Positions 32,990 through 45,256 of a stretch of DNA of 64,000 bases are shown here, in pieces (the first letter of the stretch is position 1; each line of letters begins with the position of its first letter). Origin of the DNA: Ornithodoros turicata. Lineage: Eukaryota > Arthropoda > Arachnida > Ixodida > Argasidae. Location of the stretch: positions 57,821,581 through 57,885,580 of the forward strand of contig NC_088203.1 of the NCBI RefSeq assembly GCF_037126465.1, written 5' to 3'. The translations under genes and the position numbers were made by a program. The notes under the pieces are model-generated. The model had not been told where the DNA came from. It did no database searches and worked only from the letters and a program-made list of their open reading frames with translations.

Positions 32990-33941
32990 CAGGGTGTCTG
33001 GCGAGAAAGTGTCAAAAAATTACTAAAAAAACCTAGGGGTGATAAAGCATGGGGGCTTGCTTTATGAGACTCCTGAAAGATTTTGCCACCTACTGTATTG
33101 ATTTTCGTTAGTGTGATTAATTAATTAGTGAAATTTCGCTAATTAATTTCTGAAAAATGCCAAGGAAACGTCACGTTTTTCTGCCGGGTTTGGAAAGGCC
33201 ATTTCTAGAATAGCGTATCGTAGTCAAAATTAGTTGATTTTGCGCACGTTTTTCAGAGAAAAGTTGCTACGCAAAAAGCACCCGCAATCCTATCGCAAGT
33301 TGAGCGCTCTTGCGGCCTTCGCTTCGCCGCGGATACAAGCTCCGCCCAAGGGCCCTCCCTCTGCGAAGAAAGCAGGAAGAAAGAAGCAAACAAAACCGCT
33401 AGAGAGGAAGAGTGAAACAGACCGCAATCGTTTTATCGATCACCGATAAACGGAGTCACACGGTTAGATTGCGCTTTGGACACAACCACCAGTTTTGTAC
33501 CCTTTTATTCTTAATAAAAACAAAAATTTAAAAAGGTGCTCGAAGTGCCTGCCGTCTTCGCCCATACACAACTGGCATCTGTAAAATACATTTCTTGCAG
33601 CAATCTTTAGCTCTTGTGGTGGGACGGTATGGCCAGAAGGCGGTTATTTTTTGCTGCAATTCTTCTGGCATTGTGGACTCCGTTTGGTACACGGCGTCCT
33701 TGACTCTGCCCCACAAGTAGAAGTCCAGTGGTGTCACATCTGGGGACCTCGGAGGCCAGGGAACCGGCCCATGACGACCAATCCACTTATCCCTGAAGAG
33801 ATTGTCCCCGAAACTTACGTTACATGACATTCACTTCAGGAGGTGGCAAAATCCTAGTACGAACAAATGCCGTTGACCGCATGACTCTAGGTGATGTAGC
33901 TTTTTATTATAATTCAATGACACGTTTTCTGGGACACCCTG
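32990..33941. mobile_element. internally deleted mariner-type element
   Basis: CAGGGTGTCTGGCGAGAAAG at 32990 and the complement of CAGGGTGTCCCAGAAAACG ending 33941, flanked by TA (32988-32989 and 33942-33943). It carries a transposase C-terminal fragment on the minus strand. It abuts the fold-back element with only a short TATATATATA spacer. Confidence 0.85.
33528..33830 (-). pseudogene. mariner-type transposase C-terminal fragment
   Basis: The frame starts at 33830. Residues ~14-45 contain DKWIGRHGPVPWPPRSPDVT followed by PLDFYLWGRVKDAVY, the C-terminal catalytic region of Tc1/mariner transposases (PRSPD-TPLDF-LWG) with the third catalytic Asp. The N-terminal helix-turn-helix and first two acidic residues are absent in this deleted element. 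The frame then becomes Arg/Lys-rich without similarity I recognise. Confidence 0.8.
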
Positions 33942-33943
33942 TA

Positions 33944-36433
33944 TAAAGAATGGAAGGAATCAAAGCAAAGAGCAAGCTTATACAGCGGCTTATAGACGTT
34001 GGTGCAGCGTTCATCAGTTCATATAAACGCACCATTGCGCAGATGTCGTGTAATCAGTCCTCCTCAGGTACCCGAAGATACGGCTGTAGAATACACATGG
34101 GAGTAAATCGCCATCTTCCCATGCATTTCTTCCTATTCAGCGCGTCAAACCACAGGGGTGACACAAACCCGCCATTGTTGTAACTACCCTCAAGCGGGTG
34201 CCTTTGGCAAAACTGCCATCTTGTCCTGGTCGCACGTCACAGAAAATGTCATTTTGAGGTCATGTGACTTTGTTTACATGTCGTTTTGCCGCTTACCGAC
34301 ATATCTCCGTCGTCATAAAGCCAAGAGATTAACATATTTTGCCAGCGTAAACCATGCGGTTCCGCAACATGGTACCCCATTTCTCCTTAGTTTAAGTACA
34401 TCGCATCGGCTCCGTGAGTCCTAACGGGCGGTCGTCATCACATCTTTGGAAGTCGTCAACAGTACGAGGCCTTAACGGTTAGGCCTTAAGGTACGGTTTA
34501 GCCGCCTATCACGGGCGCCGCCATCTTTAAGGTCACGTGCGCCTTGACGTTTACTGTGACGTGCGACCAGGACCTGTCCAGGATGCATTGCCTTCGCCCA
34601 GCACGCTTTCGTCTACGGAGCAATACATTGGCGCAAAGTATAAAGTGTCTGGGCATACTGTGCCTAAAGTTAGATGATTGTTTGGATCCAAGTGGATTAC
34701 AGATTCAATCCAAGCCATCCAACTGGCAACTTGTCCAAGCCAAGCCTAAATGCTCCTAATGTCAATAAGAAGCACTGCGAAGGCGAAGATAATGCGGAAT
34801 CGTCTGTTTGTGAATTGAGGAAACGTATTTTTTGAAGTTCTTGATCTACAATATGCTGCACAGTTTTGCGAAATTGGTGATTTGTGGCTTCCGGGCTTCA
34901 AGCCTTGTTCACGTCGTCGCGTTTGTTGGGGTAGTGTTGTCGGTGCTGTGACCTTTACATTTGCGTGCCATTTACCACTTCCACCATGAACAATGACCTG
35001 CGTTCGTTTTTGTGAATTCGTTTCAAGTTTAGCGAAGTGAAGTACGCAGCACATGGATCATCTTGCTAGCTGCATCATGCAATTGAAGTATTAACAGATG
35101 CATCAAGTTGTTTGCATCGAATGAACTGCGCATGTTGACGGTACTTGGCACAGAGCTCTGTAGGTCGATGTGCGATATCACAATCTGCCGTGATTCAGGC
35201 AGAATAGCTATTCGAATGCACGAAGTAGAGGGAAACGTGTAGGTGAATGAGAGAGCAACACACAACTTTGTCGCAACAAAGAACATATGTTTATTAATGC
35301 GAGTCACGATTACATTAGAGAACAGTACAGTAAAATTAAGCTGTTTCATGGGGTAGTCAACAGACATGTAGCTGCTGCTGCCAAGGAGCATGTAAAAACG
35401 TAGTTGTGGATGGGATGCTGTTCTACAGCGCTACGTCTGAGCAAACTATACTTGCGTCTGTCTTTTTTTTAAAGTATGCTCCCTAGCAAAGGGAAGAAAA
35501 TGTGGAGGTACAGTCTTTCAGTTTCCCATCTGTAAATCAGGATGACATCAGGTGCTGCTGATGCATTTGGGTGTTATAAGCTTCGTAATTTTTCTCTTTT
35601 TTCTGTGCAACTGGACCTCAGGTAAAGGAAGTCAAATATAAGTGTTGTCACAATTAATGGTCACAAATGGTGAATGTTGTGATATCAAACGTGCCTTGCA
35701 TAGTTTCTTTTTGCACTAATATAATTTTACATCATACATATGCATTCATATTGCCACATGATTGTAGTTCAGACAGAGGTCATGTTCAACCAAAATTGGG
35801 GCTCAACTGATTCGGGGTAATAATCAGTAGGAGATGAGTTTAACTTGAAAAAGTCAGACCGTAAATATAATGTTGTAGGTACACAGGCTGTTCGACACAG
35901 GTGCACCTCTATATTAAAAGAATGGATGGTGATCATGAGTGGTCTACTTTATTGTATCGAATACAATTAACACACAATTTATGAATGGTCAATATTCCTG
36001 CAAAATATTATAATTCATTGACATTCATAAAGCGAGGCTTATATTTTTGCAATAAATAAGGAAATGGGTTTTGTTTGAGAGGGCATTGTTAATAAAATAA
36101 AGGAATTTGTGAATTTCATCAATCAAGAGATGATTCTATTTTGTTTCAGTGAAAATACAATTGCATTGACTTTCTCTGTAACAAGCTGTGACTGTATTAC
36201 ACAGGAGCATTCACCACGCCACGCTGCACTGTCAGTGTCGGTACTCCCCATATAAAAGAGATGATCGACTGAGTAGCCACGATGTAGAACATGTTGTAGC
36301 ACATAGCTGCTTGATGTAGACAGTCGTAGTGCCCGCGCACTTTGCTGGAGATTCTTCCTTGGTTTTGGTATAATTGCAAGAAAATTTAAGCCATAGTTTT
36401 GTGGTTAGTACATGAATTTTAGTCATGTAACAT
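33944..36433. other. no gene recognised; contains a fold-back
   Basis: 34220-34262 and 34530-34575 are imperfect inverted copies (TCCTGGTCGCACGTCACAG and its complement), possibly a MITE. Elsewhere there are only short open frames without recognisable motifs. Confidence 0.4.
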
Positions 36434-37045
36434 GTGCTAGATGAATATGCCTCGCACGAACTATCTGGCCACCCTTTTTTGGCTTTTCTGGCTTTTAAAA
36501 ACTACATTTATGCAGCCAATCATGTACTTTTAATTAGTACTCTACTTTTTAAAGCATTTGAAAACCTTGCTCAAGCAAAAAGTACGCTGCAAGCAGACTT
36601 TCCACTGAATGGCCCAAGTGAAGCCGTTCCTGTGTCATGGCTTCATGGCAAATGCTTGAAGAGGTTCGCATCTGAGACACACTTTGCTGTTGGTATGCTC
36701 TTGCACGACCTGCACACAAGCACAAGCAGGATAAAATTGAGAAAATTCACAGAGAAGTACAGAGGCACACCGACACTAAAACGAATGAAACAGTGTAAGC
36801 TCCATCACCTGAACATGTATACTTTCTTGACCTGGTGCCGGAACGCTAGGGCATGCACCAGGCTTCAGTACAGCTCGACTGTTTCCACCATAAAAGAAGC
36901 ATTGCTGAAAATGAGTGGAGCACATGAGGTCGTGTTTTTAGTCGGTGTAGGATTTCACATTCACTTCCTCAAGTCGCTGAACCCATTTCGAATATTGTTC
37001 CGTATGTTGTTGTGGGAGCCTGTGAGGTCGACAAATTTTCATTAA
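36434..37045 (+). other. unrecognised 203-codon open frame
   Basis: The longest open frame between 34 and 42 kb. It has a hydrophobic N-terminal third (LAFLAFKNYIYAANHVLLIS), a central PVSWLHGKCLKRFASETHF segment and a basic LKRMKQCKLHH stretch. No family recognised. Neighbouring sequence shows no clear exon structure. It could be a decayed transposon protein or chance. Confidence 0.25.
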
Positions 37046-38245
37046 CAATGTTACAGAAACAACAGAAGTAGTGCCCTCTTTATCTTTATGTAGCACACGC
37101 ATAATACACCTTCAAATGTGTCGGAAAAAGCTATAGGATCTCCAGTTGCAGGTGCATGCATCCCCAGAGCCTTCCCGAGTGGAGCTGTTAATGGGATGGT
37201 GCAGCATCTGCTTGCCATATTCCCAGAGTGAAAATATCTGAGTGCTTGTATTATCTTGAGGAAAATACAAGGCGCTCATATATGTGTGTGTACTTGTATC
37301 TGAAATGCAATTATTTTCTTAGTAACTTGCACTGCTTCTTTCGGTACCTTTTCTCAGATGATTGAACAAAGACATGGCAGATGGGATCAAACAAATATAA
37401 GTAACTGGGATAAGGTGGGTGCTAAGGGGCATGCTACCTTGCGGCATGTGCCCTCTAGTCAATGCTGTGTTAGTAAAATATTTCTGATGTTGAAATTTAT
37501 AGGTTTGGGTGAATGTTACAAATATCAAGCTATGTTTGTACATATTGGCACTCTGACGTACAAAGCTGCACAGCCAGGGAAAGACAAACACAATTCACTC
37601 AAAAACATAGTGGAAGAATTTCACACACATGAAAGTAGGAAAAGCAGGCTACTTACCTTAGGAAAGATGATCTTGATCCACCCTCTCTGCACTGCTTGCA
37701 GTTCTCTTTTATGCATTTATTGGGCAATAACAATAACAACTTTATTTTAAGATTATGAATGGGGAGTTCCATCGCCAGAGGCCAATGGGGAGTTTCATGT
37801 TTATGTTGCTGACTTCCGAAACAGAGCGTCGAAGCTCTCGGATTTCGGCTCCATTTAAAGGCATCGGTAACCACGATATCTTTGAAATCGCCAATAAACT
37901 CACTAATTAGAGACACGTTCACGCGTTTTGTGGTTTGACAGGTTTGACAATCACGGAATCTAAGTAGGCTCGAGTTAGAAAGCTCAGAGGTGGAGGTGCC
38001 AGTCAAAAAGAATACATCGGAACATTAAAACACACAAGATATGACCCCATTCTAGATTTAATCGCTTTTTATCACGTTTCACGCGTCGTTGTTTGGTACA
38101 CACAGTGACAAAACGACAAACATGAACCAAAACCATTGTTCAGATTTCCTCCGCCAAAACTAGCGGGCTCCGCCAGTTCTGGCCTGGCAACACGGGGACG
38201 CCTAATGGCGGCTTCCCTAGTTTGACGGCAGTTTTGGATGAGCTG
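37046..38245. other. no gene seen; LINE-like 3' tail
   Basis: CAATAACAATAACAAC followed by TTTATTTTAAG at about 37725-37750 looks like the reversed 3' end of a LINE. The remainder is not interpretable. Confidence 0.35.
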
Positions 38246-38800
38246 CGGTGACCTGGTTTCAACAGTTTCAGCATAGTTTCGAAATAGCTCGCATCGGCCG
38301 ACACGGTGTCCGTCGGCTTGTGTTCCGTGTTTCGGTGATGTCAATCGGCAGAACAGTTTGTGATTCTACGCGTGTTGTGCTGTTCCTGAACACGACTATT
38401 ATCCCACGTATAGTCTATCAACTACGGAACTGGAATGTTTCGTGGGTTGGAGCGGTTGGAGAGTGAAGAACGCGTTCGGGCACGGTTGGATTTTGAGGGC
38501 TGACAACAAAGACAGGATTACGATTACGTGCCACACAAGTGTCTTCCGCTCTGCAAGCAACGAAAGAAGATGCACATCATAAAATCGGCCGGCACGGCGT
38601 CCTCTTGTGTTCCGTGTTTCAGTGATGTCAATCGGCAGAACAGTTTGTAGAAGTGTTCACTGGTTTATTGTTGCGTCGATGGGATTCAACGTGTGTTGTG
38701 CTGTTCCTGGACACGACTATTATCCCACGAACAGTCTATCAACTCCGGAACTGGAATGCTTCGTGAGTTGGAGAGTGAAGAACACGCTCGGGCCAGGGAT
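38246..38800. repeat. imperfect ~290-bp tandem duplication
   Basis: GTGATGTCAATCGGCAGAAC occurs near 38336 and 38622. GACTATTATCCCACG and AGTCTATCAACT recur near 38393 and 38716. The second copy has extra sequence (near 38655-38690). Confidence 0.7.
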
Positions 38801-40614
38801 GGGACACTCCCATTGATCGCAATGGGGACGTTTTTCTTGCAGCAGCAGCGCCAAATACGACCCCAGTGGTTGCAAAACCAATTCTGCGCATGCGCATTCG
38901 CTATGAGTTTGGATAAGGTGGAGGGTACCGCATTCGTCCGGGGACGCTGTTCTTCATGCTTATCCAACATGGCGGAGCGCTCTGCGGCCTCTCCGGTGCT
39001 GCGGTTCTGTGCCTTTCATTAATTATTCTACTGGTTTACGAGGCGGACGTCAGAAAGTGACAAACACAGATATTGGAACGGAAACACTGTATTCATCAAG
39101 CTTATTCATCGATATGCAAATATATGTCACTATATATGATGTCACTACTTTTCTCAAATCGCTGCACAGGCGTTGCGAAAAAGTATAATCACATAGTTAA
39201 CAAACACATCACAGGGTTTCTTCGCAACAAGTCTCTTCTGGGGGAGGACTTCGTGACTTGCTTCGTGACTTGCTTTCCAGTATCATGAAGCTTCGCTTTC
39301 AGGCGGTCTTTATATATTTGCAAGGTTTTTTGGCATGTCAATATGGATTTCCGTACGTACACAACGCTTCCGGGAAAGCAGTTTCGGGGCTCTGCACCTC
39401 GAAGGACCTGAAAATAATCGATCAAATGTGAATCTTGCAATTCCGGTTTCCGCACGTACTAACTATACCTTCGCAGAGATACGAGTATTCTTATTCTTAC
39501 CAGTGCGCTTTTGCTTGGCGTATATCCGTGTATCCGGAACTGGTGTCTATCACATGTGTGCAATACAAAATCGCATAACAATTCACGCACCCAACCAGGC
39601 ACATTCATCATAACTCATAATATTTCTACGGTTGCTTACTTTGAAAAATACACGTTGATACAAAGCGCACACTAACGCTCCAGCTTCCGCCTTACACTGC
39701 TGCCACTCCAACGGTCAACGGTTCAAAGCTCGCGCCCAAAGTTTCGGATTGCTTGCTGGCGGGTGAAGGAATGTGACCACGTGACACACACATTCTAAAT
39801 CGAAGAGAACGAGTTTACTTAAAGAAACGTAGGCTCGCACTTTGTTCAGTTGTTGTAGAAGAAGAATACATATTAAGTCGGGTTTTGTTTTTGTGATGAA
39901 GAAGTCTTGCGAAGTGATGGCGCCCCAATCGATACTACCGTGGCGACACACTTGGCGCGCCCGCGAAACTCTCGCAGTGGCCCTCCTGTGCTCGGGCCGT
40001 GTCGGATTTCGAGGGTTGTGTTCGTTTTGCTTCAAGTTCGAACTTAGTTACAGTGCGTCAACAAGGCAGTGAGCTTTGTATTCACAGTGCACCCATGTAT
40101 CAGATCTTTGAATCAGTACTTCGTGTCAAATAAATATTTCTTTTAGCCAAACGAAGCTTCAGTTATTTTGAACATCGGGTAACGGCGGTAGGCGTGAAAT
40201 CCGGTAGAAGTCGATGGTAGCCAGAACGAGCCGAAAGCTCAGCCAAAGTTAAGGCTCCTGATTGACCGACTGGCATTGCATCATTTCTTCAACGTTGCAC
40301 TCTCATTGGTCGTGTGCCCAGTGTTGTGTGAATTATCTCAAACTATGGGCTCTATGGGGAGCTGTTGGAGCCTGCTGAGAGCCACCTCGTTCGCGTTGGA
40401 AAAAGAAAAAGTCCGCGTGATTTCATACTTCAACTTCATACTGAAGGTCTTACTTCTAGCTATTGTTTTTTTGCAATCTGTGCAACATAGTACTACATGT
40501 ATGTGAAAGCGTTTCAGGCCAGTCGCCGGCGGTTTAATCTGTCGGTCGTGGAACGTCGAAGCTCGCGGTTGTCATGGATGCTAGTTCCGAACCTGAAGCT
40601 ATTCCCGGGTCCGT
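38801..40614. other. no gene seen
   Basis: Short open frames only; no recognised motif or repeat structure. Confidence 0.4.
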
Positions 40615-41205
40615 TTACAGGATTTCAGGCATGTTTCAGGTATGTAGACGATATATCGGATATGGTTTTGTGAATGACAGGCATTCCCGTTCTTTTTTCT
40701 TTCTTTTTTTTGCCTCTTCTTGCAGGCATTGTGAGCAAGATCGGAGATCGCAAGATGCAATGCGGTGTGACTGTTACTAACCGCTCTCTGTGAAAACGGT
40801 ATGTTACATATTTTCATGACTCCTTCGCACTCACATGGAGTTCTAGCAATGTACTTTGAAATGGTCTTTCTTGCAGGGTAAGTCCGTCCGAAGCGGCAGG
40901 CAATGGATGGTTTACAGGATTTCAGCCATTTTTCAGGTAAGTATAGACGATGTATTGGATATGCTTTTGTGAATGACAGGCATTCTCGTTCTTTTTTCTG
41001 CTTTTACCTCTTCTTGCAGGCATTGTGAGCGCTGATACGGAAATCACAAGATGCAATGCGGTGTGACTGTTACTAACCGCTCTCTGTGCAAACGGTATGT
41101 TACATATTTTCATGACTCCTTCGCACTGACATGCAGTTCTAGCAATGTGTTTTGAAATGGTCTTTCTTGTAGGTTAAGTTCGTACGAAGCCGCAGGCAAT
41201 GGATG
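40615..41205. repeat. tandem duplication (~298 bp) carrying splice-like sites
   Basis: GGATTTCAGGCATGTTTCAGG at 40620 recurs as GGATTTCAGCCATTTTTCAGG at 40918. Each copy holds a donor-like AGGTA(T/AG) and acceptor-like CTTCTTGCAGGCATTGTGAG, then CTTTCTTG(C/T)AGG. This suggests a duplicated exon-intron unit of an unidentified transcript. Confidence 0.65.
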
Positions 41206-42373
41206 GAGTCCTCGCGAGCTGGTAATGAAACTCGTTCTTCCCGACGTTGGATCAAAAAGGCAAACTCAACGGGAAATCACGAGTCCTCAAGTCTACGAAA
41301 AGACAGAAGAACACCATCGCCGAAAAGATGACTGCTTAAGTAAAATGTTTAGTCGTCGTCATTGCTTGGTTGGACATTGCGGATACGTGCTTCATGAGTT
41401 TGAGCTTTGTTCATTACGGCGTGTGTGTTAATGATCAACGGTACGCTTTCAAAGACATGTAAGTGCTGAATGAAGTTTGTGTTGTAACTGGTTACTGTTT
41501 CGTGTGGTTTCTTGTAAGCGATCTCCATCTCGATGATGAATGCTCACGCTTCTGAAACAAGCCATGTAACTAACAGTTGTGTGATTTGAGGCTGCTGTGA
41601 TACTGCTACTAATTTGAGGACAGCGCCAGAGGCGCAGTGCAAACGAATGAATTTGGACCTTGCTGTGCCAACGTCATGTGCAGCATGTGCAGCGCATGTA
41701 GGTAGCAAATTGCAGACTGGTGTTTACATCAGGGTGGTTTTACGCCGAATGGTCCGAAGGTCCTACGCCCCAGTTCCTTATAAAGAAAACAAATGGTGCG
41801 TCTTCGCAATTGCGGTTGACGGAACAACGACAGCGCTTCACAACTCCACCCTATAGTGGGTTCTTATAACGTAGAAGGATTGCAATACAGTGTCAGCACT
41901 ATTTCGAATGCCCAACACTATTGTATCCCTCCCTTTCCCCGGTCGCGCTGCGGGCAGTCTCCCGAATTTTGAGTTCGTCAGGTTGGAAGGTATGCGAACA
42001 TGGCGTTAGGATCATTTGGCGAATGAATGACCCGTAAGGATTGCCTGGTGTCGTTTTTTTATAGAATTAATTTACATTAGTCACATTTGTCAGCTGAACA
42101 TAACAATGCTCAACTGACAAATATTGGACTGCGGTGTTATGAGTAGTGTTACTATCTAGTCCATTCCTTTCTGTATGTCACTTGGAAAGCATTATGCATG
42201 CAGGCGTTCTACCAAAGGGTAGTACATTCGACAGCATTTTTAGTCGCTCAGTATCTATTGGAATTTGTTCGTAAATTATTGCAACTTGATATTTTGCGTT
42301 TGAGGAGTTACAGAGTCAGCCTGATCAGGGAACATAAGTAACTGGAGTTTAATATTTCAATATTATTTCTAGA
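41206..42373. other. no gene seen
   Basis: No supported coding sequence or repeat in this stretch. Confidence 0.4.
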
Positions 42374-45256
42374 AGTGGGCAGGGCGAAACCCTTGGAGCA
42401 ATGTCGCTTAAAGTGCGCCTCTTCTTCTTCGTACAGGCTTTGTTCTACCGACCTGAGCACGCAGCAGCGCAGCAGTTCGACTCGCCGGCATCAGGAATTT
42501 CGTGCGGCAACAGTGGATTCCGGATTAGCGACTCCATGTTTTTGAACCCTATGACCTTCAGTACACCGGCTGTGTTATCACCTTAGGGGCGCGTGACGTC
42601 AACAACTACTGCGTTAAAAGAGCACCAGCATCCTCGCACCGACAGTGGGCACGGCGAAAGCCTTGGAGCAATGTCGCTTAACGTGCGCCTCTTCTTCTTC
42701 GTACAGGCTTTGTTCTACCGGCCTGAGCACGCAGCAGCGCAGCAGTTCGACTCGCCGGCATCAGGAATTTCGTGCGGCAACAGTGGATTCCGGATTAGCG
42801 ACTCCATGTTTTTGAACCCTATGACCTTCAGTACACCGGCTGTGTTATCACCTTAGGGGCGCGTGACGTCAACAACTACTGCGTTAAAAGAGCACCAGCA
42901 TCCTCGCACCGACAGTGGGCCCGGCGAAAGCCTTGGAGCAATGTCGCTTAACGTGTGCCTCTTCTTCTTCGTACAGGCTTTGTTCTACCGGCCTGAGCAC
43001 GCAGCAGCGCAGCAGTTCGACTCGCCGGCATCAGGAATTTCGTGCGGCAACAGTGGATTCCGGATTAGCGACTCCATGTTTTTGAACCCTATGACCTTCA
43101 GTACACCGGCTGTATTATCACCTTATGGGCGCGTGACGTCAACAACTACTGCTTTAAAAGAGCACCAGCATCCTCGCACCGACAGTGGGCACGGCGAAAG
43201 CCTTGGAGCAATGTCGCTTAACGTGTGCCTCTTCTTCTTCGTACAGGCTTTGTTCTACCGGCCTGAGCACGCAGCAGCGCAGCAGTTCGACTCGCCGGCA
43301 TCAGGAACTTCGTGCGGCAACAGGGGATTCCGGATTAGCGACTCCATGTTTTTGAACCCTATGACCTTCAGTACACCGGCTGTGTTATCACCTTATGGGC
43401 GCGTGACGTCAACGACTACTGCTTTAAAAGAGCACCAGCATCCTCGCACCGACAGTGGGCACGGCGAAAGCCTTGGAGCAATGTCGCTTAACGTGCGCCT
43501 CTTTTTCTTCGTACAGGCTTTGTTCTACCGGCCTGAGCACGCAGCAGCGCAGCAGTTCGACTCGCCGGCATCAGGAATTTCGTGCGGCAACAGGGGATTC
43601 CGGATTAGCGACTACATGTTTGTCAACCCTATGACCTTCAGTACACCGGCTGTATTATCACCTTAAGGGCGCGTGATGTCAACAACTACTGCTTTAAAAG
43701 AGCACCAGCATCCTCGCACCGACAGTGGGCACGGCGAAAGCCTTGGAGCAATGTCGCTTAACGCGCTCCTCTTCTTCTTCGTACAGGCTTTGTTCTACCG
43801 GCCTGAGCACGCAGCAGCGCAGCAGTTCGACTCGCCGGCATCAGGAATTTCGTGCGGCAACAGTGGATTCCGGATTAGCGACTCCATGTTTTTGAACCCT
43901 ATGACCTTCAGTACACCGGCTGTGTTATCACCTTAGGGGCGCGTGACGTCAACAACTACTGCTTTAAAAGAGCACTAGCATCCTCGCACCGACAGTGGGC
44001 ACGGCGAAAGCCTTGGAGCAATGTCGCTTAACGTGCGCCTCTTCTTCTTCGTACAGGCTTTGTTCTACCGACCTGAGCACGCAGCAGCGCAGCAGTTCGA
44101 CTCGCCGGCATCAGGAATTTCGTGCGGCAACAGTGGATTCCGGATTAGCGACTCCATGTTTTTGAACCCTATGACCTTCAGTACACCGGCTGTGTTATCA
44201 CCTTAGGGGCGCGTGACGTCAACAACTACTGCGTTAAAAGAGCACCAGCATCCTCGCACCGACAGTGGGCACGGCGAAAGCCTTGGAGCAATGTCGCTTA
44301 ACGTGCGCCTCTTCTCCTTCGTACAGGCTTTGTTCTACCGGCCTGAGCACGCAGCAGCGCAGCAGTTCGACTCGCCGGCATCAGGAATTTCGTGCGGCAA
44401 CAGTGGATTCCGGATTAGCGACTCCATGTTTTTGAACCCTATGACCTTCAGTACACCGGCTGTGTTATCACCTTAGGGGCGCGTGACGTCAACAACTACT
44501 GCGTTAAAAGAGCACCAGCATCCTCGCACCGACAGTGGGCCCGGCGAAAGCCTTGGAGCAATGTCGCTTAACGTGTGCCTCTTCTTCTTCGTACAGGCTT
44601 TGTTCTACCGGCCTGAGCACGCAGCAGCGCAGCAGTTCGACTCGCCGGCATCAGGAATTTCGTGCGGCAACAGTGGATTCCGGATTAGCGACTCCATGTT
44701 TTTGAACCCTATGACCTTCAGTACACCGGCTGTATTATCACCTTATGGGCGCGTGACGTCAACAACTACTGCTTTAAAAGAGCACCAGCATCCTCGCACC
44801 GACAGTGGGCACGGCGAAAGCCTTGGAGCAATGTCGCTTAACGTGTGCCTCTTCTTCTTCGTACAGGCTTTGTTCTACCGGCCTGAGCACGCAGCAGCGC
44901 AGCAGTTCGACTCGCCGGCATCAGGAACTTCGTGCGGCAACAGGGGATTCCGGATTAGCGACTCCATGTTTTTGAACCCTATGACCTTCAGTACACCGGC
45001 TGTGTTATCACCTTATGGGCGCGTGACGTCAACGACTACTGCTTTAAAAGAGCACCAGCATCCTCGCACCGACAGTGGGCACGGCGAAAGCCTTGGAGCA
45101 ATGTCGCTTAACGTGCGCCTCTTTTTCTTCGTACAGGCTTTGTTCTACCGGCCTGAGCACGCAGCAGCGCAGCAGTTCGACTCGCCGGCATCAGGAATTT
45201 CGTGCGGCAACAGGGGATTCCGGATTAGCGACTACATGTTTTTCAACCCTATGACC
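42374..45256 (+). repeat. eleven 270-bp tandem monomers with a 6-unit (1620-bp) higher-order period
   Basis: The landmark ATGTCGCTTAA recurs at 42401, 42671, 42941, 43211, 43481, 43751, 44021, 44291, 44561, 44831 and 45101. Variants repeat with period six. GGGCCCGGCGAAAG occurs only in the units at 42941 and 44561, GGAACTTCG only at 43211 and 44831, and CTTTTTCTTCG with ACTACATG only at 43481 and 45101. 270 is divisible by three, so each unit has an open 61-87-codon frame. In units three, four, nine and ten TAT replaces the terminal TAG/TAA, giving 267- and 272-codon frames. Each unit has a CTTCTTCTTCGTACAG acceptor-like tract. The array ends exactly where LINE coding begins. Confidence 0.93.

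Noticed and set aside
42374..45256. CRISPR-like array
   Set aside because: Direct repeats are contiguous 270-bp units without spacers in a eukaryotic context; it is a satellite/monomer array.
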